A DNA stretch of 19,782 nucleotides, from positions 1 to 19,782 of the forward strand of contig JAVBUB010000025.1 in NCBI GenBank assembly GCA_031555675.1, given 5' to 3'. A program made the translations under genes and the position numbers. Shown one piece after another: positions 7,036 to 14,284 of the stretch (its first letter is position 1; each line of letters opens with the position of its first letter). The notes below the pieces were generated by a model. It saw nothing but the letters and a program-made list of their open reading frames with translations. It had not been told where the DNA came from and searched no databases. Source of the DNA: JAISJU01 sp031555675. GTDB taxonomy: Bacteria; Bacteroidota; Bacteroidia; Bacteroidales; Paludibacteraceae.

Positions 7036-8832
7036 ATGGCAAATTTAAACCATGTAGCTCCTAATGCCGATTTCGATTGGGATGCTTACGAACAAGGAAG
7101 CACGGTAACAAGTGCAGAAAAAGAACAGCTTACCAAAGCTTATGACAACACTTTGAACGAGGTTAAAGACCGCGAAGTAACCGAAGGTACAATTATTTCG
7201 ATGAACAAACGCGAAGTAGTGGTAAACATCGGCTACAAATCAGACGGTATTATCTCTATGAACGAATTCCGCTACAATCCTGATTTAAAAATCGGTGATA
7301 AAGTAGAAGTTTTCATCGAAAACCAGGAAGACACCAAAGGCCAATTACTTCTTTCTCACAAAAAAGCACGTACTGCACGTTCTTGGGATAGAGTTAACGA
7401 AGCATTGGAAAGCAGCGAAGTTATTAAAGGATTTGTTAAATGTCGCACTAAAGGCGGTATGATCGTTGATGTATTCGGAATTGAAGCATTCTTGCCAGGT
7501 TCTCAAATTGACGTTAAACCTATTCGCGACTATGATATATTCGTAGGAAAAACAATGGAATTCAAAGTGGTAAAAATCAACCACGAATTCAAAAATGTTG
7601 TGGTTTCTCACAAAGCTCTTATCGAAGCAGAGCTTGAACAACAGAAAAAAGATATTATCGGTAAACTCGAAAAAGGACAAGTGCTGGAAGGTACTGTTAA
7701 AAATATCACTTCTTACGGAGTATTTATTGACCTTGGTGGTGTTGATGGTCTTATCCACATTACCGACCTTTCTTGGGGACGTGTTACTCATCCGGAAGAA
7801 ATCGTTTCTTTGGATCAAAAATTGAATGTTGTTATCCTTGATTTTGATGATGATAAAAAACGTATCGCTCTTGGATTAAAACAATTAACTCCTCACCCAT
7901 GGGATGCGTTGGATCCAAACTTGAAAGTTGGCGATAAAGTAAAAGGTAAAGTAGTGGTTATGGCCGACTATGGTGCATTCGTAGAAATCGCTCCAGGTGT
8001 AGAAGGTTTGATCCACGTATCTGAAATGAGCTGGTCACAACACTTACGTTCTGCTCAAGATTTCTTGAAAGTAGGAGACGAAGTAGAAGCTGTTATTTTG
8101 ACACTTGACCGCGAAGAAAGAAAAATGTCTATCGGTATCAAACAATTGAAAGAAGACCCATGGTTGAATATCGATGAAAAATATGCCGTTGGAACTAAAC
8201 ACACTGCTAAAGTTCGCAACTTTACCAACTTTGGTGTATTTGTAGAAATTGAAGAAGGTGTTGACGGATTAATCCACATTTCTGACCTTTCTTGGACCAG
8301 AAAAATCAAACACCCATCAGAATTTACTCAAATTGGAGCTGATATTGATGTTCAAGTATTGGAAATCGACAAAGAAAACCGTCGTTTAAGCCTTGGACAC
8401 AAACAATTGGAAGAAAATCCATGGGATGTATTCGAAACAATTTTCTCTGTAGACAGCATTCACGAAGGTACTATTGTTGACTTGGTTGACAAAGGTGCTG
8501 TTATCGCATTGCCATACGGAGTAGAAGGTTTTGCTACTCCTAAACACTTGGTAAAAGAAGATGGCTCTCAAGCTGTATTGGACGAAAAATTACAATTCAA
8601 AGTAATCGAATTCAACAAAGAAGCTAAAAGAATCATCCTTTCTCACAGCCGTATCTTCGAAGATAAAAACAAAGTAGAAGGTGCTGAAGGAAGCGAAGAA
8701 AAACCAGCTAAAAAGAAAAAAACAACTAAAAAGGCTGATGAACTTCCAGGAAACCAAATGGAAAAAACCACTTTGGGAGATATCGAAGGTTTAGCTGCCT
8801 TGAAAGAACAAATGGACAACGAAGCTAAATAA
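7036..8832 (+). CDS. rpsA: 30S ribosomal protein S1
   Basis: S1 binds mRNA on the small subunit and helps initiation, important where Shine-Dalgarno sequences are weak as in Bacteroidota. The 598 residues contain six S1/OB-fold repeats. The best are the four central ones with G-x-VKNITSYGVFIDLGGVDGLIH, ADYGAFVEIAPGVEGLIH, TNFGVFVEIEEGVDGLIH and a later DKGAVIALPYGVEGFA. The first two, more divergent, repeats start near EGTIISMNKREVVVNIGYKSDG. An acidic N-terminal extension and a lysine-rich C-terminal tail (KKKKTTKK near residue 560) flank the repeats. Codon use is noticeably more uniform than in neighbouring genes, as expected for high expression. A strong hairpin follows. Confidence 0.97.
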   Translation: MANLNHVAPNADFDWDAYEQGSTVTSAEKEQLTKAYDNTLNEVKDREVTEGTIISMNKREVVVNIGYKSDGIISMNEFRYNPDLKIGDKVEVFIENQEDTKGQLLLSHKKARTARSWDRVNEALESSEVIKGFVKCRTKGGMIVDVFGIEAFLPGSQIDVKPIRDYDIFVGKTMEFKVVKINHEFKNVVVSHKALIEAELEQQKKDIIGKLEKGQVLEGTVKNITSYGVFIDLGGVDGLIHITDLSWGRVTHPEEIVSLDQKLNVVILDFDDDKKRIALGLKQLTPHPWDALDPNLKVGDKVKGKVVVMADYGAFVEIAPGVEGLIHVSEMSWSQHLRSAQDFLKVGDEVEAVILTLDREERKMSIGIKQLKEDPWLNIDEKYAVGTKHTAKVRNFTNFGVFVEIEEGVDGLIHISDLSWTRKIKHPSEFTQIGADIDVQVLEIDKENRRLSLGHKQLEENPWDVFETIFSVDSIHEGTIVDLVDKGAVIALPYGVEGFATPKHLVKEDGSQAVLDEKLQFKVIEFNKEAKRIILSHSRIFEDKNKVEGAEGSEEKPAKKKKTTKKADELPGNQMEKTTLGDIEGLAALKEQMDNEAK

Positions 8833-8848
8833 ATTTTTAGTTAAATAA

Positions 8849-8896
8849 TAACAACAGAAGAAGGCTGCTCAATTGGGCAGCCTTCTTCTGTTGTTA
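8849..8896. terminator. Bidirectional hairpin terminator between rpsA and rubrerythrin
   Basis: A 20-bp perfect stem (8849-8868 with 8877-8896, core AGAAGAAGGCTGC) surrounds an 8-base loop. It lies between the converging ends of rpsA and the rubrerythrin gene and can serve both strands. The T tract is short (TTGTT). Confidence 0.8.
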
Positions 8897-8913
8897 AACT
8901 CAAACGATAATTC

Positions 8914-9465
8914 CTATTTCTTGAAATACCTGTTATATAATCCCTGAAAACCTTGCCCATGACGAGCTTCATCTTTTGCCATTTCATGTACTGTATCATG
9001 AATTGCATCCAGGTTTAATTCTTTAGCGCGTTTAGCAATACGCATTTTATCAGCACAAGCTCCTGACTCAGCATTCATGCGTTTTTCCAGATTGGTTTTG
9101 GTATCCCAAACCACTTCTCCCAATAGTTCTGCAAATTTCGAAGCATGTTCCGCTTCTTCAATTGCATAGCGCTTAAATGCTTCGGCTATTTCAGGATATC
9201 CTTCGCGGTCTGCTTGTCGACTCATAGCCAGATACATACCCACTTCGGTACATTCGCCCATAAAGTGGGCATTCAAATCTTTAATCATTTCTTCGTCGCA
9301 GCCTTTGGCTACACCAATAACATGCTCGGTAATAAAAGACAATGATTCTGTTTCGTCCAGTTCCTTGAACTTACTTCCGGGAACTTTACATTGTGGGCAA
9401 CGTTCGGGTGCTTCTTCTCCTTCGTGCACATAACCGCACACGGTACAAATAAACTTCTTTTTCAT
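8914..9465 (-). CDS. Reverse rubrerythrin (rubredoxin domain first)
   Basis: This is a non-haem diiron peroxidase that reduces hydrogen peroxide and possibly oxygen in the cytoplasm of anaerobes. Residues 1-35 form a rubredoxin FeS4 site with cysteines 7, 10, 23 and 26 (CTVCGYVHEGEEAPERCPQC). A ferritin-like diiron four-helix domain follows, with Glu71 (GECTEVGMYLAMSRQA), the EEAEH motif at 103-107, and a second half with ESGACADKM and KDEARHG. The rubredoxin-first order identifies the reverse rubrerythrin class rather than classic rubrerythrin. The PerR-like gene lies upstream on the same strand after about 220 bases, so peroxide control is likely, although no clean Per box was found directly before this gene. 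Confidence 0.93.
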   Translation of the reverse strand: MKKKFICTVCGYVHEGEEAPERCPQCKVPGSKFKELDETESLSFITEHVIGVAKGCDEEMIKDLNAHFMGECTEVGMYLAMSRQADREGYPEIAEAFKRYAIEEAEHASKFAELLGEVVWDTKTNLEKRMNAESGACADKMRIAKRAKELNLDAIHDTVHEMAKDEARHGQGFQGLYNRYFKK

Positions 9466-9684
9466 GATTGTGATTGTGTTGTAAAATTTTGGTTTGTTGT
9501 TTTATTATTAATTCTAATTCATAAATTACAAATAACTGCGGGAAACTTATGGTAAGAAATTCTTCATCATTCATTCCTAAAGGAAACAAATATTTCAGTA
9601 GAATTATACCACCTGCGGGGAGGGGGATTATTTCTTGGTGGTTTTTACCACAAATTTCACCCGCGGTTATTTACGTTTAGTCAG
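9466..9684. other. Intergenic region between rubrerythrin and the PerR-like gene
   Basis: No gene is seen. It holds a G-rich stretch (CTGCGGGGAGGGGGATT at about 9613-9629) that faintly resembles the arm of inverted repeat 4, and a small possible hairpin GTGGT/ACCAC at about 9637-9652 that could end the PerR transcript. Neither is strong. The half nearer rubrerythrin is AT-rich and should hold its promoter, which could not be pinned down. Confidence 0.4.
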
Positions 9685-10092
9685 TTATTTTTTATCCTTA
9701 CACTCCTGACAATATCCTTTATAGTAAAGATGTGTCTGAGTAATTGAAAAATCGTCTGCAGTTACTATCTGTATAGCTTTCGATTTCATCGGAATATCAT
9801 ATATCTTATTGCATTTTAAACATATGAAATGAGCATGGTCTTCAATATCAGCATCAAAGCGGACATTTTTCTCTTCTATACTAATACACAAAGCAGCACC
9901 TTGCTCTGCAAACAATTTTAAGGTATTGTATACCGTTGTTTTAGACAATGTCGGTACCGATGGTAATAGCGCATTATAAACCTCATCTACTGTGGGATGA
10001 GTTCTATTTGCTTTCAAATAATCCATAATGGCTACACGTTGAACAGACGGTTTAATATGATGTTCCAATAAATATTGATCTGTCACTTTCAT
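9685..10092 (-). CDS. perR: Fur family peroxide-responsive repressor, PerR-like
   Basis: This 135-residue metal-dependent repressor has a winged-helix N-terminus (QRVAIMDYL, HPTVDEVYNAL, LSKTTVYNTLKLFAEQG) and a C-terminal dimerisation domain. Structural zinc cysteines are Cys91/Cys94 (CLKC) and Cys128/Cys131 (CQEC). Candidate regulatory metal ligands are His32, Asp80, His86, His88 and Asp99, which line up with the PerR His37, Asp85, His91, His93 and Asp104 set. Aspartate rather than glutamate near FDADIEDHAHF favours PerR over Fur. Two Per boxes occupy its own promoter, and reverse rubrerythrin lies downstream on the same strand. PerR assignment is by motif; a Fur or Zur role is less likely. 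Confidence 0.85.
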   Translation of the reverse strand: MKVTDQYLLEHHIKPSVQRVAIMDYLKANRTHPTVDEVYNALLPSVPTLSKTTVYNTLKLFAEQGAALCISIEEKNVRFDADIEDHAHFICLKCNKIYDIPMKSKAIQIVTADDFSITQTHLYYKGYCQECKDKK

Positions 10093-10094
10093 TA

Positions 10095-10109
10095 TTGTAA
10101 TTATTACAA
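10095..10109. promoter_or_regulatory. Per box 1 (perfect 7-1-7 palindrome)
   Basis: TTGTAATTATTACAA is a perfect 7-1-7 inverted repeat of the Per/Fur-box type, two bases upstream of the PerR-like start codon. Binding here would block transcription or translation of its own gene. Confidence 0.75.
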
Positions 10110-10111
10110 AT

Positions 10112-10126
10112 TTGTAATCATTACAA
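10112..10126. promoter_or_regulatory. Per box 2 (perfect 7-1-7 palindrome)
   Basis: TTGTAATCATTACAA has the same half-sites as box 1, with a different central base, centred 17 bases away. It overlaps the candidate leftward -7 element at 10124-10131, so occupancy should repress the PerR-like gene. Confidence 0.75.
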
Positions 10127-10131
10127 AATTA
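10124..10131 (-). promoter_or_regulatory. Candidate -7 element for the PerR-like gene
   Basis: On the minus strand this reads TAATTTTG, fitting TAnnTTTG, overlapping Per box 2 by three bases. Confidence 0.4.
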
Positions 10132-10241
10132 AATATTATTTTTAAAACGCCAAATTTTTTTTTCGCTTTTTATAGAAATTTACTCACAACAGAGAAATTA
10201 CGATACGATATATTTGAGTTGTTTCTCAACCAAATTGTATA

Positions 10242-10249
10242 TATATTTG
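10242..10249 (+). promoter_or_regulatory. Candidate -7 element for rnz
   Basis: TATATTTG matches TAnnTTTG, 15 bases before the first rnz ATG. An identical TATATTTG lies at 10209-10216 and is an alternative that would give a longer leader. Confidence 0.35.
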
Positions 10250-10264
10250 TTGTAATAAAATAGC

Positions 10265-11206
10265 ATGATGGAAAATTTTGAACTTCGCATATTGGGTTGT
10301 GGTTCGGCATTGCCAACCAGAATAAATAACCAAAGCTCACAAATTCTTACAATCAGAGATAAGCAATATATGATTGATTGTGGAGAGGGAACCCAAATTC
10401 AGTTGCGAAAATTCGGAATTAAAACGCCACGGCTTAACCATATTTTCATATCGCACCTACATGGTGACCACATATTTGGACTCATAGGTCTGATTTCTTC
10501 TTTCAGTATGACAGGTAGAACTGCGGAGTTATGCATTCATGCTCCTGCCGAATTAGAGAACTTACTGAAACCTCAGCTTGATTTTTTCTGTCAGGAAATT
10601 TGTTTTAAGGTAACTTTTTATCCGGTTGATACGCGTAAACATCAGCTTATTTTTGAAGACAGGACTGTCGAAGTTTATTCTATCCCACTGAAACACCGCG
10701 TTCCTTGTTGTGGCTTTCTGTTTAAGGAAAAAGCAAAACAAAGGCATTTGCTCAAAGAAATGATTGATTTTTATCAGATTCCACTGAAGCAACTGCCTTT
10801 TATCAAAAATGGCAATGATTATGTCACACCGGAAGGTGAAGTTGTCGCCAACGAAAGGCTGACCAAAGCTCCTATTCCGCCAAAATCATATGCTTATTGC
10901 TCGGATACGGCTTACTCAGAAAAAATCATACCTTTTATAGAAGGGGTAGATTGTCTTTTCCATGAGGCTACTTTTTTGCAGAGCGAAATTATGAGAGCTA
11001 AAGAAACGGGGCATTCTTCTGCATTACAAGCGGCAGAGATTGCAAAAAAAGCAAATGTAGGAAAATTGATTATAGGCCATTTTTCGGCTCGGTACACAGA
11101 TCAGCAACCTTTATTAAAAGAAGCACAAGAGGTTTTTCCTAATACTATTTTAGGAACGGATGGGCTTTTTGCAGATTTGTTGGGAATTTCCAATCCTAAA
11201 ATTTAA
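10265..11206 (+). CDS. rnz: Ribonuclease Z
   Basis: This zinc-dependent endonuclease cuts tRNA precursors at the 3' end. The 313-residue short form has the metallo-beta-lactamase motif HLHGDH at about residues 64-69. Earlier segments LGCGSALPT and MIDCGEGTQIQLRKFGI are typical, and later ones include SDTAYSEKI, DCLFHEATF, and GHSSALQAAEIAKKANVGKLIIGHFSARY, which supply further metal ligands. The first ATG is taken as the start; a second in-frame ATG three bases on is equally possible. Its last 11 bases overlap the converging amylase gene. Confidence 0.95.
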   Translation: MMENFELRILGCGSALPTRINNQSSQILTIRDKQYMIDCGEGTQIQLRKFGIKTPRLNHIFISHLHGDHIFGLIGLISSFSMTGRTAELCIHAPAELENLLKPQLDFFCQEICFKVTFYPVDTRKHQLIFEDRTVEVYSIPLKHRVPCCGFLFKEKAKQRHLLKEMIDFYQIPLKQLPFIKNGNDYVTPEGEVVANERLTKAPIPPKSYAYCSDTAYSEKIIPFIEGVDCLFHEATFLQSEIMRAKETGHSSALQAAEIAKKANVGKLIIGHFSARYTDQQPLLKEAQEVFPNTILGTDGLFADLLGISNPKI

Positions 11207-12944
11207 ACTTTAGAATTTTCCCGGATTGAGGCGCCAAATCAATCCAAATATCAATGGATAATTGTTCTTCCTTATCTTTTGGATTCAATAAATTTACCGT
11301 TTTCCCTTTTTGTGTTTTATTATTAAGTTCCAAATGTTCTAATACCTCATTTGGAATATACACACTGACTTTAGCCGCCTGAAGGTCAAAATTAGCTATA
11401 ATTAATAACAATTCAGTGTCTTTTTTCCGGAGAAAAGCATATTGTTTAGTGGAATCGAAATGATGGTTTTCATAGTTCAACCACATTAAATCATAAAATT
11501 CTCCTTTGGAAATAGATTTTTCAATAAGACAAATATTCAACAGGTTCTTATAAAAAGTTTGTAATGTTTTTTGATCTTGCGTCAATTTTTCGTCATTAAA
11601 CTTACCTTTATTAATCCAATTGTTTACCGACATCACATTCCAATAATCAAAAATAGACGTACGTCCATCTCGCCCACTGAATCCTTCTTTATCCATTCCT
11701 TTTTCGCCCAGTTCCTGTCCAAAATACAACATAAAAGGATTTTTATTCATGGTAGCAGAAACAATAGAGGCAGGTATACCAGCAAACCCGTTATTGGCAA
11801 AAAAATCGGATGCTATTCGTTGTTCATCATGGTTTTCCATGAAATTGAGCATATTATCCCGGATATCATCTACTTGTTGCCAACAAAATGTAATATTACT
11901 GGAAGGAACATAACCACAGGTTACATTGCGTAAGGTATCGTATAATCCTACTTTGTCGTATAAATAATCAAATTTTCCGGTGCGAATATAATTGCGGTAC
12001 TCGTCAGGGTTATAAACTTCGGCAATAAACAGAATTTCAGGATATTGTTCTTTAACTCGTGATATACCCCAATTCCAAAATTCAACGGGTACCATTTCGG
12101 CCATATCACACCGAATACCATCTACACCTTTGCTTGCCCAGAACAATAAGATATCTTTCATTTTTACCCAAGTATCGGGTATTGGATCAAAATGCTTCTG
12201 GCGTCCGGAGGCATAATCTACACCATAATTCAATTTAATGGTTTCATACCAATCGTTAATAGTAGGATAAGCATTGAAACAATCATTACCCGTAGCTTTG
12301 GCCGGAAATTCCTGGTATCTTTGTTGTGTTCCTGCATACAGGTCAAACTGGCCTTCAAATGATTGTCCGGGTAAATAGTAAAAGTTATTTTGGGGATTAA
12401 AGTGATAGGCATTATTGTCATTTTCTCCCAAATCTTTTACATCCTGAGGCTTTGATTTGGATTTATACTGACGGGCAACATGATTGGGTACAAAATCGAT
12501 AATCACTTTCATGCCAGATTTGTGAGTTCTGTCTACCAATGTTTCAAATTCTTCCATCCGTTTTCTCACATCTGTGGCTAAATCGGGAGAAATATCGTAG
12601 TAATCTTTTACGGCATAGGGCGAACCGGCTTTGCCTTTAACAATAGCTGGATGATTGCTTTGAATTCCATAGGAAGAATAATCGGTTTGTGTAGCATGTT
12701 CCAATACACCTGTATACCAAATATGTGTGATACCTAAGTTTTTAATCTCATTTAATGCTTTGTCGGTAAACGCGTTAAATTTTCCGGAACCATTTTCTTC
12801 TATGGTTCCGTTTTCTTTGTTTTTTGTTTTTGTATTACCAAAAAGACGGGTAAAAATCTGATAAATAATGATTTTTTGGCCACCTAAATCCCCCTCAAGG
12901 GGACTTTGAGCGGTTGCGTTATTTTTTTGCGTTTTGTTTAGCAT
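11196..12944 (-). CDS. GH13 alpha-amylase family protein (cytosolic)
   Basis: This glycoside hydrolase family 13 enzyme acts on alpha-glucans or maltodextrins and is probably intracellular, since no signal peptide is seen. The 582 residues contain the four conserved regions: VIIDFVPNHV (about 148-157), GIRCDMAEM with nucleophile Asp280, FIAEVY with acid/base Glu309, and ENHDEQR with Asp373. A beta-rich C-terminal domain follows. Family proteins usually start at or near the KIIIYQIFTRLFGN segment, which here begins at residue 25. The preceding residues (ending SPLEGDLGG) are encoded by the left arm of inverted repeat 4, and no other in-frame start lies between. The exact substrate is unresolved. 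Neighbouring phosphoglucomutase fits glycogen or maltodextrin use. Confidence 0.93.
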   Translation of the reverse strand: MLNKTQKNNATAQSPLEGDLGGQKIIIYQIFTRLFGNTKTKNKENGTIEENGSGKFNAFTDKALNEIKNLGITHIWYTGVLEHATQTDYSSYGIQSNHPAIVKGKAGSPYAVKDYYDISPDLATDVRKRMEEFETLVDRTHKSGMKVIIDFVPNHVARQYKSKSKPQDVKDLGENDNNAYHFNPQNNFYYLPGQSFEGQFDLYAGTQQRYQEFPAKATGNDCFNAYPTINDWYETIKLNYGVDYASGRQKHFDPIPDTWVKMKDILLFWASKGVDGIRCDMAEMVPVEFWNWGISRVKEQYPEILFIAEVYNPDEYRNYIRTGKFDYLYDKVGLYDTLRNVTCGYVPSSNITFCWQQVDDIRDNMLNFMENHDEQRIASDFFANNGFAGIPASIVSATMNKNPFMLYFGQELGEKGMDKEGFSGRDGRTSIFDYWNVMSVNNWINKGKFNDEKLTQDQKTLQTFYKNLLNICLIEKSISKGEFYDLMWLNYENHHFDSTKQYAFLRKKDTELLLIIANFDLQAAKVSVYIPNEVLEHLELNNKTQKGKTVNLLNPKDKEEQLSIDIWIDLAPQSGKILKFKF

Positions 12945-13002
12945 AATGATTAATTATAAGAATAAATCTATTTTCTTAAAGTCCCCTTGAGGGGGATTTA
13001 GG
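12883..13002. repeat. Inverted-repeat element 4 at the amylase 5' end
   Basis: Arms 12883-12907 and 12978-13002 are perfect 25-bp reverse complements (core GTCCCCTTGAGGGGGATTTAGG), separated by 70 bases. The left arm is inside the amylase reading frame and encodes its SPLEGDLGG segment. The right arm lies in the intergenic gap just past the rRNA methyltransferase stop. The GC-rich arms contrast with the AT-rich surroundings. It resembles small dispersed palindromic repeats known in Bacteroidota. Confidence 0.8.
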
Positions 13003-13011
13003 GAACTGGTC

Positions 13012-14193
13012 TTACTCCACATACAATACTAATCCTTTCAGGTATTCCCCTTCGGGATGATAAATATTAATGGGATGATCGGCAGGTTGAGATAGCTGAT
13101 GTAAAATGCGCACGTTTCGTCCCGATTGAGCGGCAGCACTAAATACGGCCAACCTGAACTGCTCTTTACTCACTGCCTGAGAGCAGGAAAAGGTAAACAG
13201 AATACCGCCTGGCTTTATTTGTTCAAATGCTTTGGCATTTAACTTCCGGTAACCTTGCAGGGCATTACGCAGCACATCCTTATGTTTGGCAAAAGCAGGT
13301 GGATCAAGTACAATAAGATCGTATTTTTCGTTTATATTGTCTAAGAATCTAAATGCATCGGTAGTATGCGACTGATGTCTATTATCATCCAGAAAATTCA
13401 GGGCTATATTTTTATTGGTAATTTCGATCGCTTTAGCCGAACTATCAACAGAATCAACATATCTAGCCCCTCCACGCATGGCATAACAGGAAAATCCTCC
13501 TGTGTAGCAAAACATATTGAGTACTTGCCTGCCTTTTGAGTATTTTTCGAGTAAGGATCGGTTTTCCCGTTGATCAATAAAAAATCCTGTTTTTTGCCCT
13601 TTTTCCCAGTCTATAAGAAATTTCAGGTTATTTTCCATGGCTATTCCATCGCCGGAACTACCGTACAAATAACCGTCTTCGGGTTCAATATTCGCTTTGA
13701 AAGGAAGGGTCGCTTCGGATTTGTAATAAATACTTTTAAGACTACTTCCCAAAACGGTTTTAAGAGCTTCAGATATTTGAAAACGGGCATGATGCATCCC
13801 TACGGAGTGGGCTTGAATAATAGCGGTATGGTCATAAATATCAATGATAAGTCCCGGCAACGAATCTCCTTCTCCATGAATCAAACGGAATGTATTATTT
13901 GTTTCATTAATAAGTCCTAAATCTACACGAACCTGATAAGCTTTTCTAATTTTATCGTTCCAAAAATTGGAATTGATGTCAACTTGATTAAATGCCAACA
14001 TTCGCACGGCAATGCTTCCTATTTGGTAATGCCCCAATCCCTGAAAACCCATGCGGCTATCCAGTATTTCTACAATATCGCCTTCTTCTACCTTACCGAT
14101 TATTTTTTTTATGGCTCCCGAAAATATCCATGGATGAAATCGTTTCAGGTTTTCTTCTTTACCTTCTTTTAAAATAATTTTTGTATAACTCAT
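13012..14193 (-). CDS. rlmI: Class I SAM-dependent 23S rRNA methyltransferase (RlmI-like)
   Basis: It is predicted to form 5-methylcytosine in 23S rRNA (C1962 in E. coli). An N-terminal PUA domain (KIILKEGKEENLKRFHPWIFSGAI) is followed by a middle domain and a Rossmann methyltransferase domain. That domain has motif I VLNMFCYTGGFSCYAMRGGA near residue 225, IVLDPPAFAKH near residue 296, and FTFSCSQAV, whose cysteine fits the m5C catalytic nucleophile pattern. The start chosen is ATG at 14193 (MSYTKII), giving 393 residues. A longer in-frame start at 14247 adds 18 residues (including FRYSVIQLL) that simply translate inverted repeat 3 and are not family-like. RlmI is the best match, but specificity in Bacteroidota is not certain. 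Confidence 0.88.
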   Translation of the reverse strand: MSYTKIILKEGKEENLKRFHPWIFSGAIKKIIGKVEEGDIVEILDSRMGFQGLGHYQIGSIAVRMLAFNQVDINSNFWNDKIRKAYQVRVDLGLINETNNTFRLIHGEGDSLPGLIIDIYDHTAIIQAHSVGMHHARFQISEALKTVLGSSLKSIYYKSEATLPFKANIEPEDGYLYGSSGDGIAMENNLKFLIDWEKGQKTGFFIDQRENRSLLEKYSKGRQVLNMFCYTGGFSCYAMRGGARYVDSVDSSAKAIEITNKNIALNFLDDNRHQSHTTDAFRFLDNINEKYDLIVLDPPAFAKHKDVLRNALQGYRKLNAKAFEQIKPGGILFTFSCSQAVSKEQFRLAVFSAAAQSGRNVRILHQLSQPADHPINIYHPEGEYLKGLVLYVE

Positions 14194-14205
14194 GTTTAAT
14201 AATTG

Positions 14206-14280
14206 AATAACGGAATAACGGAATAATGGAATAAAAAACAAGAACATTTTATTATTCCATTATTCCGTTATTCCATTATT
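14206..14280. repeat. Inverted-repeat element 3 (GGAATAAYG-type)
   Basis: Arms 14206-14234 and 14252-14280 are reverse complements at 28 of 29 positions. Each arm is itself built of tandem 8-base units GGAATAAC/T, giving a long hairpin with a 17-base loop. It begins four bases past the phosphomutase stop codon and may terminate or stabilise that transcript. Confidence 0.75.
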
Positions 14281-14284
14281 ATTC

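Noticed and set aside
7345..7818. 157-residue open frame antisense to rpsA
   Set aside because: It lies fully inside the strongly conserved S1 coding frame, and its Cys/Phe-rich product looks like a shadow frame.
10075..10263. Small open frame between the PerR-like gene and rnz
   Set aside because: It spans the Per boxes and promoter sequences, is very AT-rich and has no recognisable motif.
11571..11933. 120-residue open frame opposite the amylase
   Set aside because: It is covered by the amylase frame, including conserved region IV, and has no family-like features.
14194..14247. Upstream ATG that would lengthen the RlmI-like protein by 18 residues
   Set aside because: The extension is encoded by part of inverted repeat 3, and the PUA domain begins right after the ATG at 14193.
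14206..14280. CRISPR array
   Set aside because: The repeated 8-base units lack spacers and form a single hairpin; no cas genes are present.
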